From the NCBI GenBank assembly GCA_014825775.1, contig MVAQ01000007.1, positions 124,001 to 188,000 on the forward strand: 64,000 nucleotides of DNA, written 5' to 3'. The stretch comes from Krasilnikovozyma curviuscula. Its lineage: Eukaryota; Basidiomycota; Tremellomycetes; Cystofilobasidiales; Mrakiaceae. A program made the translations under genes and the position numbers. Under the pieces are notes generated by a model, which worked only from the letters and a program-made list of their open reading frames with translations, did not search any database and was not told the DNA's origin. Below are positions 1-11,747 of this stretch, in pieces (positions within the stretch are counted from its first letter, which is position 1; each line of letters opens with the position of its first letter).

Positions 1-53
1 GCCAGCATCTCGTCCGTGACGACAAAGCTGGTGCCGCTGGCGGTATCACCCAT
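1..53 (-). CDS. 5' end of a tandem paralog of the neighbouring seven-helix receptor (partial)
   Basis: Only the first ~17 codons lie in the window; the rest is beyond the left edge. Read on the minus strand from the ATG at 53, the peptide contains FVVTDEML. The complete receptor gene next door starts with a short polar leader followed by FVVTDAMYAL. The shared leader and the same orientation, with 404 bp to the stop of the neighbour, indicate a tandem duplicate of that receptor. No domain can be seen in so short a piece, so the receptor assignment is inference from the N-terminal match alone. Confidence 0.5.
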   Translation of the reverse strand, partial: MGDTASGTSFVVTDEML

Positions 54-457
54 CGTCCAACAGTCCTGGGACAGAGACTGAGACTCCTGGCCAAAGAATC
101 AAGTTTGGGAATGGATGAGAGAGAGATTCATTCGTTTCTCACAGTTCAGCCATGGCAAAAGATTTCTGGCCCACGAATTCCAGCCCAAAAAGGACTGTCT
201 CGGATGAGAAAGGCAGTCAGGCTACAGGCGCCACCACCTCGATCTGGCGCCAAAGTTGAGCAGGATATATTGCAATACTGCTTTCGATAGGGAAGCACAA
301 CACAGAAATAAGGTTCACATTAATCCTAGATCTATAACGGGTTTGTTTTTAATGTAAACAAGCGAGCCACAAACAAACAAACATGCTATGCTGCGCCTAC
401 AATTTTCCATCTACAAAATAAGTCACACTCTCTCCAACAGAAGCAAAAAGCTTCCCC
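54..457. other. intergenic region between tandem receptor genes
   Basis: About 400 bp between the start of the truncated receptor copy and the stop of the complete copy, both on the minus strand. It should hold the promoter of the left copy and the 3' UTR of the right copy. I see no coding sequence or clear repeat in it; the short open frame at 105-290 has no recognisable features. Confidence 0.4.
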
Positions 458-2131
458 TCAGAGCTGCCTTCCCAGTTCCTTCTCCTCCTTCCTGATCTCT
501 CGCTGGGTCAGCTGGCTCTCGACATCACCGCCCACTGATGAACCACCACCACACCCACTGACTAAAACCCTCAACTCCATGGTCTGTACCGTCTCATCTG
601 ATCGCCGAGGGAACATAGTGGAGGCTTGATTGTCATCCGGATATGCCACTTTGAGAGTCGGTGTCGTTGTCGTTGGTAGACCACTTCGCGGCAGATCCTC
701 CGTCAGCATGTCACTGAGGTCCTTCTCTGATCCACCTTGCATGCCCGGTGGTGGCAGATTCATTATCTGAGGTGTATTCCTCTGCGAAATTTCACTAAAT
801 GTCGCGTAATTCGTCGTCGTTCCTTCTCGTGCTGGGTACAAGAGGGACTTGACCGCACGGACCAAAGAGGGGTCAAAGATGGCAAGTAGTGGGTACACAC
901 ACGGTCTAAAGCTATACACAGCAGTACCTGAAGTGTATTTTTGTGACCAGGGCGTTAGCACCAGTTTCGGTCGGAGAATTTTGTTGAAACAGTGTCGCAC
1001 TTACTCAACAGCTGAATATTCCAAATGGTTTGACTGGTGACCTCAGTGGTATTGACGAGATAAATATCTGCAAAGCCTGTCATTGTATTGAGAGCTAGTC
1101 CAGCCACAGGATAAAGACCTAAAAAGAGATGAACGCTCAATGAGCAAACTGGCATCTTGAATCGAAAAGAGTGTTACTAACCTATACGAATGATGATTGT
1201 TCTATAATGCTGGACTGCTGCACCTCGTGCAGCTTTGGGTGCATTCCTGAAGTTCGCCTTGGACCGCAGGAGCGACACAGTGATGGAGATAAAAAGTCCA
1301 AATTCAATCAGAGCAAGAAGAAGCGACCACGCAACTTCACCCCCCATCTGCCAGCCGGCGAAGGTATTCTCATCGGTAGGATTCCACCAACATGATCCGA
1401 AGTTGGGGTCGAAGCTGAAGGCTTTTAACGCAAAGGCTGGTACGGAAAGACCTAGTCCAAATATTGTGCCGCCCAAGTAGTACCACTTTTCTAATTTGTG
1501 ACCATTTCGTCCGTGATTGAGAACAAGTCTATTCGTGGCTCAAAGGTCAGCAAAAGAGGGAGATCAAGATGTAGAGTAGAACGCAAAGCTCACTCGAGGT
1601 TGACGGCGATGCAGCACGTCATAAAAGACGAAAACTGCAGTCCGAAGAAGAGGAGAAAGAGTGCGTTGGCACACTGTTGATTGTGGGAAACACTTGTGAC
1701 TTTTCCTGCCAGAGTATCGCAGACACCGTAGATCAGGCTGTCAAAAAAAAATGAAATAAAAAATTGTGGAAGAACAATGAGCAAGGTGTTGGCCGACGAT
1801 GCGAAAACAGGGAAGGGAACAGGCGCAAGGACAGATAAAATGGCTGGGGCTTACTTTCCAATAAGTACAGCAATGACAAGCCTGAAAGACACACGATCCA
1901 AGTGTGCTCTTGCTCGCCTGAAGCAGTATAGTGCAGCAATGAGGAGGAGCACCACCAGGTTCATGGCCGCACCTGCAAGAGGAAGGATGAATGCCAGTCT
2001 GGAACTGTAGCAAGCCAGAGAGGAGGATCAAGCATCGGTCAGGGGTTCCTTCTTGACAGCGTAGAAGCTGAAGAAACTCACTTAAGGGCATACATTGCGT
2101 CTGTAACGACGAATCCAGCGTCGTCCGACAT
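458..2131 (-). CDS. seven-transmembrane receptor, cAMP-receptor-like fungal GPCR
   Basis: A likely plasma-membrane G-protein-coupled receptor that would couple an outside signal to a G-alpha protein; the ligand is unknown. Exons joined by eye run from ATG 2131 (first exon 2082-2131, second from 2004 downwards) to the stop at 458. They give successive hydrophobic helices: AAMNLVVLLLIAALYCF, FRLVIAVLIGNLIYGV, ALFLLFFGLQFSSFMTC, YYLGGTIFGLGLSVPA, WSLLLALIEFGLFISITV, a sixth near LYPVAGLALNT and a seventh at YSFRPCVYPLLAIF. A Cys after helix 2 and a CWW motif in the loop after helix 4 fit the paired extracellular cysteines of class-V/cAMP-type fungal receptors. A polar cytoplasmic tail of over 100 residues, rich in Ser/Thr and Glu, follows helix 7. 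A second copy begins just downstream at the window edge. I am confident it is a 7TM receptor, less so of the subclass. Confidence 0.75.
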
Positions 2132-2844
2132 GGCGTGGACGAACCGCTCAAGCGGGAAGGGTTATATTACAGCAGCAACAGGGAAGTGGGATGGGATGGA
2201 ACGACCTCTCCCTATTTTATATGAGAGGATTCGAGGGGAACTGGGAGAAAGCCCTGCACCATACGAGGCCTTAGATTGTCTCGGAAACTCGCGAGCAGAT
2301 CAACCTCGTCGACGCCACCAAATTGAACAAGGGTCGCATGAAGCAACGGGGCGTCCACAGATAGAGACAAACACGCGCTCTTATCGAAGCATACTGGAGA
2401 TCAAGATAGTATTAGGGATCAGCATTCCAAATGACTGCGAAATCCGACTGGAGAAATGAGCAAAGGTCCGGTTTCCTTCGGAACGCAGCAGCTGTTTACT
2501 CTCGAGGGGTTGCGCCCTTTGATCTTGTCGAAGGAACCAGGGCTTTCAATTTCAGTCACTGCGTCTTTTTGAGAAACTGAAACATCACATTTGGTATACT
2601 CAAAAGACGCACAGATTTGTGGTTGGGTCGTGTGGGCTGACAGTGGCGCGGGTGCGTGACAAGTTTATTCTTAGTCCGTTACGTGTTTTATATTGCTAGA
2701 TATTCGGGAGGACCGATAAGATCGAACACCAGTCTGACATGAAATCCCCTTGCGATAGTATTATCTCTGATTCAAAACCATAATTCTAATAGTCATTAAA
2801 GTAGGTTCTAAGAGGCTACCGATGTGTCGTGAAATATTAAAAAA
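2132..2844. other. intergenic region, promoter side of the receptor gene
   Basis: About 700 bp between the receptor start (2131) and the alkaline phosphatase stop (2845), both on the minus strand. It should contain the receptor promoter and the upstream end of its transcript. The plus-strand open frame at 2130-2459 has no domain-like features and begins inside the receptor start, so I treat it as chance. No repeats or RNA gene recognised. Confidence 0.4.
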
Positions 2845-5442
2845 TTACAGATATTCCTTCTGTATCCTCGCATGCCTACCTTGACACTTCGAACAGTGAT
2901 AGTGGGATACATTCCCGCTGTCCTCCTGATCTAACACACCTTGCTGAGCAACAGCCTCCTCGACAGCCTTCGGACTGAGGTTTTCAGTTTCTGCTTTCGA
3001 CGCCGCTTTCAGACGCGCCGTTATTGGTGCAAGAGATACACCCATGAAGTCGGCGATGAACCCTCCGATATCAGAATTCTCTATGCTTCCCTGGAAAGTG
3101 GGTGCGAGAGTGCGAGGGTGAGCGTAAAGGTTGACATCGACTGCCGAGTGGCCATGCGTCGCCCAGCCAAGCTAATAACCGACAGAATCATAGTCAATGA
3201 CGTGATGCAGCACACGAGCTAGAAGAAAGAGACTTCGAACTTGCCTGCGCTCTCTGACTCGACATGTGTGCCAAGATTTTGTCCAACACCTCCTTGTCGC
3301 CCTGGTACTTCAGAACCTTTTCCATCTCCTTCTCCGTGTGATCATGGATATCCAAACCCTTCTTCAAGATCTCCTCTGAGATCCAGTCTTGCGTAAGAGT
3401 GTTCGCATCTGATTGAGCTGAGATTTGGGAAGCGAGATAGATGGTTGAATGGGTGACGTTGGCAAGAGCGGCTGGATACCTGAAATGATAAAAAACTAGA
3501 ATTAATTGGCGAAATGACTTTACCAAGAGGCATAAGAGACTTACCAATTGTAAATCGGGTAAACGTCTGGGTCTATTTGAGAAGCGCAAGACAATCCACC
3601 AGTTTCATGATCAGAAACGGAGATCATGAGAGTCTTCGTTCCCTTTTTCTTGTTGGAGTTGTCAACAAACTCTTTTACGACGGATACAGTTTCTTGATAC
3701 TGAATGATATCCCTCGCATGGTTGGCCGGGTCACTTCAACGGATATGGAAGCAGGAATAGTCAGTTCATCAGCTTTCATCAGCAAGTCGCGATGTAACAC
3801 CTACTTGGAGTGAGCAGCCATGTCAATTCTCGATCCTTCAACCATCAGGAAGAAGCCCTTGTTTCCTTTAGCCTTCACGTGAGCTTCCAGAGATTCCAGT
3901 GCTATTTTAGCCATATCCTTGAGTGCCGGTTCTTGTAGGTCTGGGTCAGTGATTTGATGACGATCGATCTCCTGCAAGGAAGCAGCGATGCATCAATGAC
4001 AAGAAGACTGTGATGTGGGCTTTGGGGAAGCAAGACTTACATAATTCATGTGGTCCCTGTTGAACAGTCCCAAGTACGGCAGCTCCAAGACGCTACCATC
4101 AGCTTTGAGATCCTTCATGCTCATAGCAACGTTGAATCCTCTTGATTTAGCTACACTAATCAAGTCCTCATCGTTATTTCGACAACTAGCTCCTCCTGCG
4201 GTTGTGTTTGGTAAGAAGAAGCATCTACCACCTTTAGTCATCAACAACTTGGTAAGTGTCAAAGACAAGAGTAAAGTGAGCCGCGAAATCATACGCACCT
4301 CCTAGACTGAGATCGACCAGTTGACCCAGTGGACCATTACCGACCAAAAACGAAGCAATCTTGCTCTCCATATCCCTTGAAGGAACGTGAGCGTAGAAAC
4401 ATGCGGGCGTCGCATGGGTGATTCTTGAAGTCGCCACCAGTCCAGTAGAGAATCCAGCAAACTTTGCTGCCTCAAGAACCGTTCCACATGGTTCGACGTC
4501 GTCTGGTGATACTGATATGGCTCCGTTGTAGCTCTGAGACACAGCGCGCAAAGCAGTAAGCAGTGAGTTGCCGACCCAATCCACTTTGGTAACTTTGTAA
4601 AGGTGAACTCACCTTAATTCCACATGAAAAAGCAGTAGCTCCAGCTGCAGAGTCAGTGACCAAACTAAATCGTCAAAGTTAGAGAGAAAGATATTTTCGA
4701 GTCAGCACTTGAAACAGAATTCGGAATGCGGTGGATAGCCGAAAAAACCTTACCTGCTACTACTCCTGGTCCTGGAGCTGCCCACCAGCAGATGGTCTAG
4801 TGGAAACATAAAATGGTCTTTGGGGTTGATGTTGTTGATGTAGCCATAGAATTCTCTCGCAAAAGCTGGGAGTAATGCAGAGAGGTGCTCAAATTCGGGT
4901 TGGCCCCTGGTCAGGGAATAGAAAGTGTGTACATACTTTCACTAGCAGGACCAAATCCATCAGAGACCATGAGAATAACGTTGACTTGTTCTACAAGCGA
5001 AAAATTCAAGTCAGTTCAGGGCGCACCGTGGCTCTAGTACCAACAAGCTGTTGAAAACGACTACCGATATTCCTTCACCGGAATCTCATGCAGAAAAGAG
5101 ATTCAAACAGCTTCCCATCTCAAGCGAAGGAAACATTCTTTTTGACCTCAAATAAGAGCCTCAGTCGCGTTCTGACGTACCTGGTGCAGAGTGCCAACTT
5201 CGAACAGCAACGCTCAAAGACCCAACAATGACTACCGAGAGAGCAATAAGAGCAGCTGCGAGTTTCGTTTTTGAGGGTTGGAAAGGCTGGGTCTGTTCGG
5301 GAAGAAGGAAACGTGTCAGTCTGGATTGAAGACAAGGGCATCGACAGAAGGGTGGACTCACTTGTGTTAGATGTAGGATTTCATCATCTTCGTTGTTGTC
5401 ATCATTCCCAGATGATGGAACCAAGAGAGGAACTGCAGACAT
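2845..5442 (-). CDS. PHO8: vacuolar-type alkaline phosphatase
   Basis: Repressible alkaline phosphatase that hydrolyses phosphomonoesters, in yeasts inside the vacuole, to recycle phosphate. About ten exons joined on the minus strand. The ATG at 5442 gives a short acidic cytosolic tail. This is followed by one membrane helix (AAALIALSVVIVGSLSVAV), the type II anchor expected for the family. Family motifs in order: ILMVSDGFGPAS (metal-binding Asp); VTDSAAGATAFSCGIK with the nucleophilic Ser; ITHATPA; FLMVEGSRIDMAAHS; VSDHETGG; and a WATHGHSAVDV segment with a zinc-binding His. All expected metal ligands and the active-site Ser are present. The C-terminal tail ends in a cysteine/histidine patch (HYHCSKCQGRH), which I do not recall as standard for the family. 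Start chosen because the upstream in-frame codons lack ATG. Confidence 0.92.
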
Positions 5443-5802
5443 CCTCAGCTTGTTCAAATGAATTTTTGGAGTTGTTTTGGTTCAGCAAAACGTTGTTGCG
5501 AACGTGAAGTCTGTCAATAGTCTATAGGTCCATAATTTATTTACTTTTCCCCTTAGGTAAATGCCTTCCAAAGGATTTGTATTGAACGTGGTAGGATATA
5601 AAGGACCAAGAAATAATTTCTTGTGGACATGGTACCAGGAGTTGCGACGCTGGATATCCGCCGAAGGGACACCGGAACACGGAACGGTGATGGGAGTCAA
5701 AGAGTCAAGCTTACAGCATAGTTATCAGAATAGGTACAGAATGAACCAGTAGGGTCAGTTTCGATATTTATATCACTGTGGGATCCTTCCTATTGAGACT
5801 CT
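5443..5802. other. intergenic region upstream of alkaline phosphatase
   Basis: A 360-bp stretch between two minus-strand genes. It holds the promoter of the alkaline phosphatase and the 3' end of the hydrolase transcript. I looked for the phosphate-response core CACGTG and did not see it here. No other structure was recognised. Confidence 0.35.
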
Positions 5803-6955
5803 CTAGATAGAAGTTAAGAATTTCCTGACATGCCCAACTAACACCTTTCGGTGATCTTCATCTCTGACCTGATGACCAGCACCTTCAATGATTTTCCAAT
5901 CCAGTTTGCCTTCTCCAGCATCAGTCGCCTTCTTGAACCTTTGCAACAGCTTGATTTTGTCGACAGACGCTGGAGTAGCCTCATCCGCGCCTGAATAGAG
6001 AAGGAGGACAGGGCAGGTTGATGGTAGACGACCAAATGTCTCTGAAAGGGATCGGTGAGGGGGAGAAGGTTGTTCTGGAAGGTCAGATGAAAAATAGTCG
6101 TCCGTGCCACTGGAAAATGTGTCACGCAAGCCTAATCAGACAAGGATTATTGCCTAACGCAAGTGAAAGGCTGGAAAACTCCCCTCACCCTACAGATAAC
6201 AAAGACCAAAACCTTTCAGCAGTAATTTTACAGCTCATGATCTTTTCAGCTCCTTCAGGCATCAACTTATGCCCTTCGCCCTTTTCAACCATCTCTTTCG
6301 CCAAAGCGACAAGTGCTGGCGCCTCCGGATTGGGGAAAGTGATGAAGTACTCCCTGTCGGACACGGGAGCTTGGAGAATAGCCCCTTCAATTGGTGATGA
6401 ACTGAATGAAGGTGACAGGAGGTAGTGAATCCCGAACTGAGAACCAGTGGAATGACCCATGTAAAAGATCTTCTTCTTTCCTGAGAGTTCAATCACTTAT
6501 TGTTAGGAGTAGCCACAAGGCAGAGAGAGATATGGTTGTTACCTTGAGTTCTCAGATGTTTGACGACAGCTTCAATCTCTAAGATGTCGTTGTCCAACGT
6601 CGTTGTTCCGAAGCCGTCATAAGCTCCACTCCAGTGGGGCTGAACCAACGTCCAACCAAGTTCTTTAGTGAGCTCATGCAGATTGGAAGCATATCCCACT
6701 GTGAGCATTCCATCGAACAGGCCACCATAAAAAATGAGCTGACGGCAGAAAATGAAAGGTCAGGCTTTCGGTCGTCGACGGCGAAAGTGAAGACGGACGT
6801 ACAGCAGTCTCACTGTCGACGTCCCCACTCTTGAACAGTGGATATCTATGGGTCTTGGAAGCTTGGTAGAGGTCTATCACTCCTGGATAAGATGGCAGAG
6901 GACCCGGTGGGGGTGCGAAATCCACAGCTGGAGTAGCAACTGCTTCGGCTTCCAT
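5803..6955 (-). CDS. alpha/beta hydrolase, DUF1749/UPF0613 (SidJ-like) family
   Basis: A soluble alpha/beta-fold serine hydrolase of the fungal family that includes siderophore esterases (SidJ) and many proteins of unknown substrate. Exons on the minus strand start at ATG 6955 (MEAEAVATPAVDFAPPPG). An oxyanion-side segment LIFYGGLFDGML is followed by the helix region and a nucleophile elbow FYMGHSTGSQFGIHYL with the catalytic Ser in GHSTGSQ. A late strand contains VLLLYSGADEATP with the candidate acid, and the catalytic His lies in IIEGAGHQVRD near the C-terminus. The protein ends at LTSI. It is divergently transcribed from DNA ligase I with 161 bp between start codons. The substrate is not predictable from sequence; no siderophore genes lie nearby. 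Confidence 0.8.
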
Positions 6956-7116
6956 TTTCCCTACAAAATCAGGAAGATAATTTAGCAAGATCTTCTGTAA
7001 AAAAAAAGAAAGACAGCTCTGATACAAACTTGAGCTTTATAGCAAGATGTGGCTGGGTTCAGCCTTCGGATTCTCAGGGCCGCGGGAGCTCTGCATTCGA
7101 CAGTCTGGAGAGTTGA
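6956..7116. promoter_or_regulatory. short divergent promoter between hydrolase and DNA ligase I
   Basis: 161 bp separates the two start codons, so both transcripts must initiate from a shared compact region. It contains a GC-rich patch around 7077-7092 and a short A-run near 7000. I see no TATA box or ACGCGT cell-cycle box. Confidence 0.4.
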
Positions 7117-10100
7117 ATGATCAATAGCACGACATGCTGTCAGAAACATATCTTGAGATCCCTGAATAGATCCTTGTACTCGATGGCGTCCAAATCACCA
7201 GCCAAAAGGAAATCAAACGTCCCAGCAACACCCTCTCGATCCCAGCAGCCATCAATCGCTTCATTCTTCTCCTCACCGTCAGCGTCAGCATCAGCTGCAT
7301 CGACAACATCCCTGCTCAAGAAGAAAGGAAAAGATTTGCTTTTAGAGCCAGCAGCAGAAAAAAAGGGGCCTATTGAGGTCGTCGATTTAATATCGAGTGA
7401 CGAAGAGGAGCAGATACAGCAGCCATCGACTTCAAAATACGGAGGGGCAGCCAACAGCAGCTCAAAGAGGATCAAACTAGAATCCACTTCAGCTCAGTCA
7501 TCGTTGCCTAAGCGTCAGCCAGCCAACTCGATCTCGCTCAGTAGGACGTCGAAGGCTGGTCTCAGCTCGACATCGAAATCGGAAACTTTACCCCTAAATG
7601 TACCAGAAGCTTCTGCTCAACCATTGGATACAGATCCCCTCGAGTTTATTCCTTCGCAATACCCTGTCTCGAGTTGGCCAAATGGAAGAGCACCGTATAG
7701 TTTCCTCACCAAATGTCTCGTCATAGTTTCCAGCACAAAGAGCCGACTCATCATTCAGAAGACAATCATCAAGTGAGTCTCATTTCGCTTCTTGGGAAAT
7801 ACGGCTATCTGACTTGAGTTTTGTCAGCTTTCTGCGAGTTTTGATTGAACATTCTCCTAATGACGTCTTACCAGCACTCTACTTGATGACCAACGATATC
7901 GCTCCACCGTACATCAGTCGTGAGCTTGGAATCGGCTCTCAAGTGATGTCAACTGCTGTCAAGGAGATTTCGGGGATAACGTCACTGAGAATGAAGGAGC
8001 TACATGACAAATTAGGGGACATTGGCGATGTCGCTTTTGAAGCTAAAGTCAGTTCTCATTGGTTTGGAAATGTTGTGATTACCTTCCAATCTCAAGGCTC
8101 ATCCACATGTTTATTTGGTTTCTAGGTCAAAGTTCAGACACTCATCAAGCCTCCGCCTCTAATCATCCACAAAGTCTATTCTGAACTAGTCCGTATATCA
8201 TCACTTAAAGGAACAGGAGTAGTCAAAACGAAATCTGATGTGAGGAATCAATCACCTTTCATATACTCGCAATTGCTTACCGACTGATAATTGTGAATAT
8301 GGTGTTCTTCCTAAGATCGTTCAAAAACTTCTCATCTCAGCTCAAAACGAAGAAGTCCGTTACTTGACAAGGACCCTCGTTCGGAATTTACGAATCGGTG
8401 CTGTTAGAACAACGTTGACAACTTGTTTGGCTCGAGCGTTCACTATTTCGAAACCAGCTGGAGCAGTCTGGGGCGATGGTAGCTTTCTGTTTCTAAGCGA
8501 AGAGAATAGGGATGCCAAGACGGGGAATACGAGGTGGAAAGATGTTTGCACTAAGGCTGATGCTGTCGTGAAGAAGGTTTATGTTATCCATCCAAACGTG
8601 AGTCTTCAGCATCATTCCTGGAATGTTGATCCGTAGCCGATATTCTGGCTTGCCCGACCAGTTTGAAGATATCATTCCAGCTCTGCTCGATGTTGGTCTG
8701 GACGGCCTTGAAGATAGAGTCCGATTACAAGTAGGAACTCCTCTTTCGCCCATGCTTGGAAGGTGAGTAAATCCCCTTTTTTTTAGATCTCTCCTCGTCA
8801 CTCATTAATCTGTTGGCACTTCACCCTCTTGCAGTATCACCCGTTCGTTCTCTCAAGTATTTGAGACGCTCCCACCTCCAGCCAAGTTTACATGCGAAGC
8901 TAAACTTGATGGTCAACGTGGCCAGATACATTGTAAAGTCGTGAAGAGAGGTGACGAAGGGGCAAACGACGGAACGTCCTGGGTTGATCATCCGTTTGAC
9001 GTTGGCTTGAATATCGGAGTTAAAATCTTCTCAAGACATTTGGATGATATGACGGAGAAAGTGGGTTTCTTTCTCTTTTATGATTTCACTTCTGCTAGTA
9101 AAATTAACACAAGCGATGACAGTATCCCGACATTGTAGCTCTAGCAGTTTCAATGGCCACAAGACAACTCGATTCAGTATTACCTCCATCATCAGAATCA
9201 CTCCCACCACACATATTAGCAATCTACCGCTCATCAAAAATCACCTCGTTCATCATTGATGCGGAGATTGTCGCATTAGACTCCAAGACCGGTGCTTTGC
9301 AGAATTTCCAAACCCTCGCCTCGCGAGGTAAAAAGGGGGTCAAACTGGAAGACGTCAAAGTTCGGGTTGGAGTTTTTGGCTTTGATCTTATGCTCATCAA
9401 CGGTGTCGAGCTGCTGGACTGCTCTCTGAGGGTTCGACGAGATTTGAAACGCACCTTCTTGCCTCCTCTGGTTGATGATGGACAGATTGGAGAAGGGTCG
9501 ATGGGGGCGAAATGGGATCATATCGATTTTATCGACTCGACGGACCCAGAGGAAGTCAAGACGTTCTTCCAGAAGGTTGTCGCGGAGAAGGCAGAGGGGT
9601 TGATGGTCAAATTGTTGGAGAAGGCGCAGGCTTTGGATGTTGATGACTCGGGGTCCGATAACGAGGCAGGTGTGAGTCCGAAGAAGAAGTCGACGAGGAC
9701 GAAGGATTCTCCTGAGAGTGGGAACGAAAGCGATGGTGAATCCATCAAGCCTGTCAAGGTTAGTAGGAAGAAGGAGGTCTACGCGACGTATCAGCCTGGT
9801 ATGTGCTCTCTGACTGTTCTGGTCTTGTGGTGGAAGTTTGACTCTTCTTCCTTTTCTGGGTCCGCTTCCTGAATAATATCCTCAGACATGAGAACAGCAT
9901 CCTGGTTAAAAGTAAAGAAGGACTACATCAAACTTGATGCAGACGGGGAGGATGGGGATGGCACTCTAGGAGATTCTCTGGACTTGGTTCCAATAGCTGC
10001 ATGGCATGGCATGGGAAGAAAGGCAGCCTGGTGGTCGCCTGTTTTACTTGCTTGCGTGAGTCGAGCGGTGCCATCTTTTTTATCCTTCAACCGGTCATCC

Positions 10101-10844
10101 ACACGTCTTCTCTTTTACTCACCACCGCTGTCTCACGTAGTACAATCCTGACTCTGGCATGTTTGAAGGTGTCAGTAAATGTATGTCGGGATTCACAGAT
10201 GCATTTTACAAGGTCGGTACATCGCGCTCTGTTCTGATGTTGTCAGCAGCAGGAGGAAGGTCAGCACTGACGTTGGTTGGCAATACTAATGTCTTGTAGG
10301 ATCTCAAACAGCGTTATCCCGATCCAAAAGTTGTATCTCATCCTAAAACATCAAGAGTGAAGCCGTCAAACTATGATGTCGAGGGGCTCCACCCGGATGT
10401 TTGGTTTGATGGGTCTGAAGTGTGGGAGATCAAGGGCGCTGAGTGAGTTGGTCTTTCTCCTCTCCTCTCTTTTCTTCTCTCCGTTTTGCGGTCGAGAAAA
10501 GGTGCTTACTTTCGTAAAATGTGGATGGGTCAGTATTACATTATCACCGACCTATACGGCAGCAGCCTCTTTGCTTGGTGGTGAACGGGGCATCAGTATC
10601 CGTTTCCCGAGAATGATTCGTGTCCGAGACGACAAGGGGGTAGAAAATGCCACTACCTCTCATCAGTACGTCTCAGACTCTTTCAAAGGAGCACTTCTTC
10701 TCTCTCTCTGTTCCAATAGTGGGAATGCAAACCTAATACCTTGTTCGTTTTTTTCTGTCCAGGTTCGCTGCCATGTATCACCGACAAGAACGAGGCACAG
10801 GAAAGACGGATACTTTGGGCGATGCGAACGAGATGGAAGAGTAA
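7117..10844 (+). CDS. CDC9: DNA ligase I (ATP-dependent), with candidate nuclear and mitochondrial starts
   Basis: Seals nicks in Okazaki fragments and during excision repair. Assembled from about eleven exons. From the N-terminus: a basic leader with no acidic residues (residues 1-22), then a second in-frame Met at 7183. A basic SPAKRKS patch follows, then a PIP-box for PCNA binding with Q44, I47, F50, F51. An acidic stretch DLISSDEEE precedes the DNA-binding domain (LMTNDIAPPY, LGIGSQVM). The nucleotidyltransferase core has motif I EAKLDGQRG with the adenylated Lys at 8902-8904. Further motifs are FIIDAEIVAL, FGFDLMLING, KAEGLMVK and SWLKVKKDY. The OB-fold includes SLDLVPIAAWHGMGRK and EGLHPDVWFDGSEVWEIKGAD, and the end is RGISIRFPRMIR. 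An extra polar segment of about 50 residues sits between KAEGLMVK and SWLKVKKDY. Stop TAA at 10842. LIG1 is the animal name. Confidence 0.93.
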
Positions 10845-11747
10845 TTAGATGTTTGTCAGTTCCAGATCTCGTCGATCGCGGCCTCTGGTTCTCTATCGGA
10901 TTATAGGGGAATTTCCTGACGCCCTCTTTTTTTTTATCTCTTTTTTATTTTTATTTTGTTTTTGTGGGCACTACATCAGAGCCCGTCTGATGATGCATGC
11001 GCTGTCGCCTCAGCCCCCTGTGGTCCCTGCTGCAAGATCATCTGCCACCTCTCTCACACTTTCTCTCGTTCAGTTCAGTGACTCCGCTACGTCGGCTATA
11101 AGGCTCGCTTGGAATCACGGACGACTCAGTTTGGCCCAAGCTTTTCACCACCCCGACACGACAGCGAGCGAGCTCTGGCCACCGCTGGCCAGGGCAGACG
11201 CTCTCCTCTCTCCCATCTCTTATCCCCCTGACTTCTGCTTGCTGGCCAGCACCACCCTGCCCCGGCTCAGCCCCGGGACGGTGCTCTTGGACAAAGCCGT
11301 CCGTGCGTCGGCTCGTTCGCAGCGCTGTCAAAGGTGCTGAGTTACGAAAGACAACAGGGGACTCTCTTAATTTGATTCCAACTTCCAAGGCTTTTCATCT
11401 CAAACCTTGAACAGGTTTCCATCAAGCTGAGCTTCTTACTAACCACATCCGTCCTCCCGTTGGATCACACTGGGCTGGTGTCGTGCGTCCTTCACATGGC
11501 CCTCTCCTGCTGTCAAGATATTCTGAGCTGACCATGCTGACAAAAATTAAGCTCTCTAGTTCTTGTTCTTATTCAGTTCTATTGCTGGTTTTCTCTGCCC
11601 TACAGTACTGCTCCCCACCGACGAGAACGCACTTGACGACACATCAAAACAATTCCTGGGTTGCTGGCCCTCTCAACCGCAGTATTCTATTCTCCACTTT
11701 TTCCGCCTTTGCCCCTCCATTTAGAAACCTCTCACCTTCTCTCCCAA
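10845..11747. other. intergenic, pyrimidine-rich 5' region of a zinc-cluster gene
   Basis: About 900 bp between the ligase stop and the next start codon on the same strand. It includes a T-rich run at about 10926-10965 (likely around the ligase 3' end) and long C/T-rich stretches from 11020 to 11480. Such stretches are common in fungal promoters and 5' UTRs. Open frames here have no domain features. Confidence 0.35.

Noticed and set aside
2130..2459. Plus-strand 109-residue frame
   Set aside because: It starts inside the receptor start codon region and has no recognisable features. Best explained as chance in a promoter.
10849..11340. 163-residue plus-strand frame after DNA ligase
   Set aside because: Low-complexity translation of pyrimidine-rich DNA overlapping the ligase 3' region. 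No motif seen.
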